36,236 nt of DNA from positions 1 to 36,236 of the forward strand of contig JAODMG010000167.1 in the NCBI GenBank assembly GCA_025464895.1, read 5' to 3'. Of the stretch, positions 30,869-36,236 are shown piece after piece (position 1 is the first letter of the stretch; every line of letters begins with the position of its first letter). The notes below the pieces were generated by a model. It had not been told where the DNA came from and did not search any database. It was given only the letters and a program-made list of their open reading frames with translations. Both the position numbers and the translations under genes were made by a program. The stretch is from Microbacteriaceae bacterium. GTDB lineage: Bacteria > Actinomycetota > Actinomycetes > Actinomycetales > Microbacteriaceae.

Positions 30869-33800
30869 GTGATACTTGAGGGCTTAATTCCGGCACTTTC
30901 GCGCGCCCGAACGTTTAAGAATGCCCTGTCCTATGCCTCCGGCAACGCCGTTTTCTCGCTGGTCGACGGTCTGCGGGCGCCCCTCCTCGCCGGGCTGCTG
31001 GATGCTCGCAAAGGCAACCACGCGCTGCTGGCGATTGTCCCGACCGGGCGCGACTCCGAGTCGCTGCGCGAGTCCCTCGCCAGCGTCGCCCCGACGGCGG
31101 AGATCATCGAGTTCCCGGCCTGGGAGACGCTTCCGCACGAGCGACTGAGCCCGAGCGCGGAGACGGTCGGCAAGCGCATCCGAGCCCTTCGCCGCCTGCA
31201 GGATTGGCAGGCCGACCCGCAGCATCCGATCATCGTCGTCGCCTCGGTCAGGGCCGCGCTGCAACCCCTCGCCGACAACCTGACCAGCATCGACCCGCTC
31301 GCGCTGACCGCCGGCGGCCGCGGATACAACCTCGCCGAACTGTCCGTGCAGCTCGTCGATCTCGCCTATTCCCGGGTGGACATGGTCACCCGGCGGGGTG
31401 AGTTCGCCGTGCGCGGCGGCATCCTCGACGTGTTCTCGGCGACCGCGGAGCATCCGTGGCGCATCGAATTCTTCGGCGACGAACTGGAGCAGATCCGCGA
31501 GTTCTCGGTCGCCGACCAGCGCTCGCTGACCGAACCGATTCTTGCGGTCGAGCTGTTGCCGAGCCGCGAATTGCTGCTCAGCGACGACGTTCGGCAGCGC
31601 GCGCAGGAGATGCAGCACGAGTTTCCGAGCCTGTCGCAGCTGCTGGCCAAGATCGCGGAGGGAATCCCGGTGGACGGGATGGAGTCGCTCGCGCCGGCGC
31701 TCGTCGACCGGCTCGTGCCGCTCTCCCACTATCTGCCGAAGGATGCCGCGATCGCGGTGCTCGCACCGGAGCGGGTCGCATCGCGCGCGGTCAGTCTCGC
31801 CGAGACGAACCGCGAGTTCCTGGCGGCGGCCTGGAACGCGGCGACCGCAGGGGCCGAGGCCCCGATCGACCTCGATTCAGGCGACTTCCTCTCCCTTGGG
31901 GGCCTGCGCGAGGCGGCCGGATCCCGCGCATGGTGGACGTTCAGCAGCTTCGACAGCGGCGCGGACGCCGTGGCCGGAGAAGGCACGGTGGAGACCGGCG
32001 CGACCAGCGAGCTGCGCGACGGCGAGCACTACATCCGCCTCGACGCCACCACCGTTCCGAGCTTCCAGGGCCAGGCCGACGGTGCGATCGATCACGTCGG
32101 AGAGCTGCTCGCCGACGGGTGGACCGTCGCCGTCGTCGCGCAGGGAACCGGGCTGGTCGAACGCGCGGCCGAGGCGCTGGGCGAACACGGTTACGCCGCC
32201 CGCGTGGTCGAGGAGTTCGGGCCGGATGCCGACGCCGGCGTCGCCTACCTGCTCAAGGCATCCGTGGAGCACGGCTTCGAGTATCCGGAACTCAAGCTGG
32301 CGGTGCTGAGCGAGAGCGAGTTCTACGGTCGCGCGGCGGGATACGACGCGCGGCAGGTCAAGAAACTCGCGAGCAGGCGCAAGAACGTCGTCGACCCGCT
32401 GCAGCTGAAAACGGGTGACTTCGTGGTTCACCAGACCCACGGGATCGGCAAATTCGTCGAGCTAGTGCAGCGCGTCGTCTCGACCGGCGGCCGCAATCCG
32501 GTCAAGAACAGCCGCGAATACCTGCTGATCGAGTACGCGCCATCGAAGCGCGGCTACCCAGGCGACAAGCTCTACGTTCCGACCGACCAGCTCGACCTGC
32601 TCAGCCGCTATGTCGGCGGCGAGGCTCCGACGCTCAGCAAGATGGGTGGAAGCGACTGGTCGGCGGCGAAGGGTCGTGCGCGCAAAGCCGTCCGCGACAT
32701 CGCGGTCGAGCTGGTGAAGCTCTATTCGGCCAGGATGGCGAGTCGCGGCCACGCGTTCCCGCCGGATACGCCGTGGCAGCGCGAGCTCGAGGAAGCGTTC
32801 CCGTTCGCCGAAACCCCCGACCAGCTGACCACGATCGACGAGGTCAAGGCCGACATGGAACGGGCGATCCCGATGGATCGGCTCATCTCCGGCGACGTCG
32901 GCTACGGCAAGACCGAGATCGCCGTTCGTGCCGCGTTCAAGGCGGTCCAGGATGGCAAACAGGTGGTCATGCTGGTTCCGACCACGCTGCTCGTGCGCCA
33001 GCACATGGAGACATTCCAGGAGCGGTTCGCCGGTTTCCCGGTGCACCTGCGCGCCCTCAGCCGCTTCCAGACCGACAAGGAGTCGAAGGAGGCGATTGAC
33101 GGGCTGGCGGATGGCTCGGTCGACATCGTCATCGGAACGCACCGGCTCCTCTCCAAGAACATCGTCATCAAGGACCTCGGGCTCGTCATCATCGACGAGG
33201 AGCAGCGGTTCGGCGTCGAACACAAGGACGCGCTGAAGAAACTGAAGACGAACGTCGACATCCTCGCGATGAGCGCCACCCCGATTCCGCGCACCCTCGA
33301 GATGGCGGTTACCGGCATCCGCGAGATGTCGACGCTCGCGACACCGCCGGAGGACCGGCATCCGATCCTCACCTTCGTCGGCCCGTACCACGACCGGCAG
33401 GTTGGCGCCGCGATCCGCCGGGAGCTGCTGCGCGAGGGCCAGGTGTTCTTCGTGCACAACCGGGTGTCCTCGATCAACCGGGTTGCCGCCCAACTTGCGG
33501 AACTCGTCCCAGAGGCGAGAATTGCCGTCGCCCACGGCCAGCTGCCCGAGCACGTGCTCGAACAGGTCATGGTCGACTTCTGGGAGCGCAAGTTCGACGT
33601 TCTGGTCTCGACCACGATCATCGAGACCGGTCTCGACATCGCGAACGCCAACACGCTCATCATCGACCGGGCGGACAAGTACGGCCTGAGCCAGCTGCAC
33701 CAGTTGCGCGGCAGGGTCGGCCGTGGCCGCGAGCGCGCGTACGCGTACTTCCTCTACGACGCGGACAAGCCCCTCGGCGAGGTCGCGCATGACCGGCTCG

Positions 33801-34477
33801 CCACCATCGCGGCCAACAACGAGCTCGGCGCCGGCATGCAGGTCGCCCTCAAAGACCTGGAGATCCGGGGAGCCGGCAACCTTCTCGGCGGCGAGCAGTC
33901 AGGCCACATCGCCGGTGTCGGCTTCGACCTGTACCTGCGGATGATCGGCGAGGCGGTCAGCACCTTCCGCGGTGAAGTGGCGGAGGGCCAGACCGAACTG
34001 CGGCTCGAGCTTCCGGTGGATGCGCATATTCCAGAGGAATACGTGGAGAGCGAGCGGCTGCGGCTCGAGGCGTACCAGAAGCTCTCGACGGCCTCGTCGC
34101 CCGCGGCATCCGCGACCCAGCTCGACCAGGTGCTCGACGAGCTGACCGACCGTTACGGTGAACCGCCGGCGCAGGTGCTCAGCCTCATCGCGGTGTCCCG
34201 GCTTCGACGGATGGCGCAGAAGGCCGGCCTCAGCGAGGTCGTCTCCGCCGGCGGCAATCTTCGCATCTCGAGCGCGGAGCTCGCCGACTCCGTGCAGGTG
34301 CGGCTGCAGCGGATGTACCCGGGCGCGCGCTATTTCGCCCAGACCAAGGCGGTGGCCGTTCCGATGAAGAAGGAGCTCGCCGACGCCGAGCTGATCGAGT
34401 GGGTGTCCGGCCTGCTGGTCGCCATCTTCGGTGCCGAGGTCGCGCAGGCGGAGGCCGAGGCCGAGAAGACGGCCTGA
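30869..34477 (+). CDS. mfd: Transcription-repair coupling factor
   Basis: This protein displaces RNA polymerase stalled at lesions and recruits UvrA. At 1202 residues it is full length. The N-terminal UvrB-homology region spans roughly residues 1-350. The CarD-like RNA-polymerase-interacting domain begins near residue 510 ('LKTGDFVVHQTHGIGKF'). The RecG-like translocase has Walker A 'GDVGYGKTEIA' near residue 674, 'TTLLVRQH', and the DEEQ box 'IIDEEQRFGVEH' near 775. 'SATPIPRTLEMA', 'IETGLDIANANT' and 'QLRGRVGRG' are further helicase motifs. The C-terminal TRCF domain covers the last 200 residues. The start is GTG 30869, with no Shine-Dalgarno but a -10-like TACACT seven bases upstream. Confidence 0.96.
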   Translation: MILEGLIPALSRARTFKNALSYASGNAVFSLVDGLRAPLLAGLLDARKGNHALLAIVPTGRDSESLRESLASVAPTAEIIEFPAWETLPHERLSPSAETVGKRIRALRRLQDWQADPQHPIIVVASVRAALQPLADNLTSIDPLALTAGGRGYNLAELSVQLVDLAYSRVDMVTRRGEFAVRGGILDVFSATAEHPWRIEFFGDELEQIREFSVADQRSLTEPILAVELLPSRELLLSDDVRQRAQEMQHEFPSLSQLLAKIAEGIPVDGMESLAPALVDRLVPLSHYLPKDAAIAVLAPERVASRAVSLAETNREFLAAAWNAATAGAEAPIDLDSGDFLSLGGLREAAGSRAWWTFSSFDSGADAVAGEGTVETGATSELRDGEHYIRLDATTVPSFQGQADGAIDHVGELLADGWTVAVVAQGTGLVERAAEALGEHGYAARVVEEFGPDADAGVAYLLKASVEHGFEYPELKLAVLSESEFYGRAAGYDARQVKKLASRRKNVVDPLQLKTGDFVVHQTHGIGKFVELVQRVVSTGGRNPVKNSREYLLIEYAPSKRGYPGDKLYVPTDQLDLLSRYVGGEAPTLSKMGGSDWSAAKGRARKAVRDIAVELVKLYSARMASRGHAFPPDTPWQRELEEAFPFAETPDQLTTIDEVKADMERAIPMDRLISGDVGYGKTEIAVRAAFKAVQDGKQVVMLVPTTLLVRQHMETFQERFAGFPVHLRALSRFQTDKESKEAIDGLADGSVDIVIGTHRLLSKNIVIKDLGLVIIDEEQRFGVEHKDALKKLKTNVDILAMSATPIPRTLEMAVTGIREMSTLATPPEDRHPILTFVGPYHDRQVGAAIRRELLREGQVFFVHNRVSSINRVAAQLAELVPEARIAVAHGQLPEHVLEQVMVDFWERKFDVLVSTTIIETGLDIANANTLIIDRADKYGLSQLHQLRGRVGRGRERAYAYFLYDADKPLGEVAHDRLATIAANNELGAGMQVALKDLEIRGAGNLLGGEQSGHIAGVGFDLYLRMIGEAVSTFRGEVAEGQTELRLELPVDAHIPEEYVESERLRLEAYQKLSTASSPAASATQLDQVLDELTDRYGEPPAQVLSLIAVSRLRRMAQKAGLSEVVSAGGNLRISSAELADSVQVRLQRMYPGARYFAQTKAVAVPMKKELADAELIEWVSGLLVAIFGAEVAQAEAEAEKTA

Positions 34478-34493
34478 GCCGGGGCGGTCGCGG

Positions 34494-34528
34494 GGCCTCG
34501 GCGACCTGAGCAGGGCGGTCGCGAGGCC
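34494..34528 (+). terminator. Strong hairpin after mfd
   Basis: ggcctcggcgacc (34494-34506) pairs with ggtcgcgaggcc (34517-34528) with a single bulged base and a ten-base loop, starting 17 bases after the mfd stop. It is very GC-rich with no T-tract, as is usual for candidate terminators in this genome. Confidence 0.5.
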
Positions 34529-34636
34529 AGACGGCTTTAGGCATTACCCGGCCCATTTCGCGTCCCCGGGAATGCCGCGGCCCGCTGGCAACTTTCACTT
34601 CAGGGGCAAAATCGCGCCAGAAACCAAAGGAAACCA

Positions 34637-36091
34637 GTGAGTTCGAGTTCTGCCACTATGGATGTCGGCTTCCGCAGCGAACGCGGGCCCATCCTGATCG
34701 CCCTGATGCTGACGACCGGTCTCGTCGCCATCGATTCGACGATCCTGGCGACGGCGGTCCCGTCGATCGTGAAGGATCTCGGGGGCTTCTCCTCGTTCCC
34801 GTGGTTGTTCTCGATCTACCTTCTCGCCCAGGCCGTGTCGGTGCCTGTGTACGCGAAGCTGTCGGATGTCGTCGGCCGCAAGCCGATCATCCTGCTCGGT
34901 GTCGGCCTGTTCCTGGTCGGTTCGATCATGTGCGGTTTCGCCTGGAGCATGCCGGCGCTCATCGCCTTCCGGGTGGTGCAGGGCCTCGGGGCCGGTGCCG
35001 TCCAGCCGATGGCGATCACCATCGCCGGCGACATCTACACGCTCGCCGAGCGCGCGAAGACCCAGGGCTACCTGGCGAGCGTCTGGGCCATCTCCTCCGT
35101 CGTCGGCCCGACCCTCGGCGGGGTGTTCTCGCAGTACCTGTCCTGGCGCTGGATCTTCTTCGTCAACGTGCCCCTCTGCATCCTTGCCGTCTGGATGCTG
35201 GTGCGCGCCTTCCACGAGAAGATCGAGAAGCGCAGGCACAAGGTCGACTACCTCGGGGCGAGCCTCCTCACCGCGGCGCTCACGCTGATCATCCTCGCAG
35301 TGCTGGAGGGTGGCCAGGCCTGGGCCTGGGACGCGCCGCAGAGTATTGGCGCCTTCGCGATCGGCGGGGTGCTTCTCGTCGCGTTCGTCCTGGCGGAGCG
35401 CAAGGCGGTCGAGCCGGTCCTGCCGCTGTGGGTGTTCTCCCGCCGCCTGCTGTTGACCACAGCGTCGGTCTCGCTTGGGGTCGGGGCCGTCATGATCGGT
35501 CTGACCTCCTTCGTCCCGACCTACCTGGAGACCTCCCTCGGCGCGACTCCGATCATCGCCGGACTGACCCTCGCCGTGTTGACGATCGGATGGCCGCTGG
35601 CCGCATCGCTGTCCGGGCGGGTATACCTCCGCATCGGCTTCAAGAGAACCGTGCTGATCGGGATATTCTTCGTTCTGCTCGGTGCCGTGGTACTCGCGGC
35701 GTTCACCCTTACGCCGATGCTCGTCGTCGTCGCGGTGAGCTGCTTCGTCATCGGCGTCGGACTCGGTCTGGTCGCGCCGCCGAGCCTCATCGCCGCCCAG
35801 TCCAGTGTGGAGTGGAACGAACGCGGGGTCGTTACCGGCACCAACATGTTCGCGCGCTCGATGGGAAGTGCGGTCGGGGTGGCGATCTTCGGCGCCGTCG
35901 CGAATGCGATCCTCGGGTCATCCGCGGCGGCACACAACAGTCCGCACGCGGTCGAAGGAGCCACCCTCAGCGTCTTCATCGCCGTGGTGATCGCTGCTGC
36001 CGCTACCGGCGTCGCGGCCTTGGCGATGCCGCGCGACCGCCACGACGTGGTGCTCGCGTCGCCGCCGGAGCCGATGGAGACCACCGTCTAG
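34637..36091 (+). CDS. MFS drug/multidrug transporter, DHA2 (EmrB/QacA) family
   Basis: This is a proton-driven exporter of 484 residues with about 14 membrane segments, the DHA2 size. Motif D1-like 'GLVAIDSTILATAVPSI' lies in the first helix, motif A 'KLSDVVGRKPIILLG' in the first cytoplasmic loop, and the antiporter motif C 'SVVGPTLGGVFSQY' in helix 5. The start is GTG 34637 with AAGGA six bases upstream. The gene stands alone; no regulator is beside it within the window. Substrate unknown: family members export antiseptics, dyes, antibiotics or metabolites. Confidence 0.9.
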   Translation: MSSSSATMDVGFRSERGPILIALMLTTGLVAIDSTILATAVPSIVKDLGGFSSFPWLFSIYLLAQAVSVPVYAKLSDVVGRKPIILLGVGLFLVGSIMCGFAWSMPALIAFRVVQGLGAGAVQPMAITIAGDIYTLAERAKTQGYLASVWAISSVVGPTLGGVFSQYLSWRWIFFVNVPLCILAVWMLVRAFHEKIEKRRHKVDYLGASLLTAALTLIILAVLEGGQAWAWDAPQSIGAFAIGGVLLVAFVLAERKAVEPVLPLWVFSRRLLLTTASVSLGVGAVMIGLTSFVPTYLETSLGATPIIAGLTLAVLTIGWPLAASLSGRVYLRIGFKRTVLIGIFFVLLGAVVLAAFTLTPMLVVVAVSCFVIGVGLGLVAPPSLIAAQSSVEWNERGVVTGTNMFARSMGSAVGVAIFGAVANAILGSSAAAHNSPHAVEGATLSVFIAVVIAAAATGVAALAMPRDRHDVVLASPPEPMETTV

Positions 36092-36117
36092 CCGCACTCG
36101 GTCGGGATCGAGTGTTG

Positions 36118-36230
36118 TCGCGGCGGGAGGCCCGCGGCTCGGGCGATCCGATGTTGTCGTGGCGGGAGATACCGTCTCGCGGCGGGAGTAACTGTCACTC
36201 GTGGCGGGAGAAGCGAACTCGCGGAGGGAG
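36118..36230. repeat. Five iterated 12-mers tcg[c/t]ggcgggag after the MFS gene
   Basis: Copies start at 36118, 36157, 36177, 36199 and 36219. The fourth base alternates c, t, c, t, c, and the last copy has one change (tcgcggagggag). The last four copies are 20-22 bases apart, with 8-10-base unlike spacers. The array runs almost to the window edge, so its full extent is unknown. The gap 36092-36236 holds nothing else. Confidence 0.75.
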
Positions 36231-36236
36231 TCCTAA

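Noticed and set aside
36118-36230. CRISPR array
   Set aside because: Repeats are only 12 bases, spacers 8-27 bases and irregular, and no cas genes are in the window.

Overview
The window is high-GC DNA from an actinomycete. Gene content and protein style point to the family Microbacteriaceae. This placement is inference: it rests on the mycobacterial-type LpdA, the fused biotin carboxylase/BCCP next to maf, the AbiEi-like DUF559 protein, the frequent GTG starts and the leaderless-type promoters. There are 30 confident protein genes, one tRNA and no insertion sequence, prophage or CRISPR array. Both ends are cut: the first gene lacks its N-terminus, and the last 145 bases are an intergenic repeat field.

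Bases 1-9614 form a nucleoside uptake and breakdown region. It holds two permeases of a BmpA/NupPQ-type nucleoside ABC importer, cytidine deaminase, pyrimidine-nucleoside phosphorylase, a nucleoside hydrolase, adenosine deaminase, a PTS IIA/IIB pair without a IIC, and a purine-nucleoside phosphorylase coupled to a PGM2-like phosphosugar mutase that I read as the phosphopentomutase. Together these import nucleosides, deaminate them, cleave them to base plus (deoxy)ribose-1-phosphate, and pass the sugar to central metabolism.

Bases 9800-16500 hold an LpdA-type quinone reductase without the redox cysteine pair, an AbiEi/DUF559 gene bracketed by two related 70-bp elements and probably frameshifted at its 3' end, the acyl-CoA carboxylase alpha chain, maf, and a TrmA/RumA-type RNA methyltransferase. 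Bases 16600-19630 are a translationally coupled trio: a LuxR-type response regulator, a membrane histidine kinase, and a membrane protein that looks kinase-derived but lacks ATP-binding motifs. A divergent MarR regulator and tRNA-Gln(UUG) follow.

Bases 20556-34477 carry the housekeeping order glmU-prs ... rplY(ctc)-pth-mfd. It is split between prs and rplY by about 6.5 kb holding a VOC protein, a small membrane protein, an APC permease and a gluconate/2-keto-3-deoxygluconate cluster (gnd, KDG kinase, KDPG aldolase, gluconokinase). A DHA2-type drug exporter closes the window.

Two patterns run through the whole window. First, many genes have a TANNNT-like hexamer exactly 6-7 bases before the start codon, as expected for leaderless mRNAs. 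Second, many intergenic gaps carry their own set of 12-22-base inverted or iterated repeats, most strikingly the pair of 70-bp forward-forward-reverse-reverse elements around the DUF559 gene.
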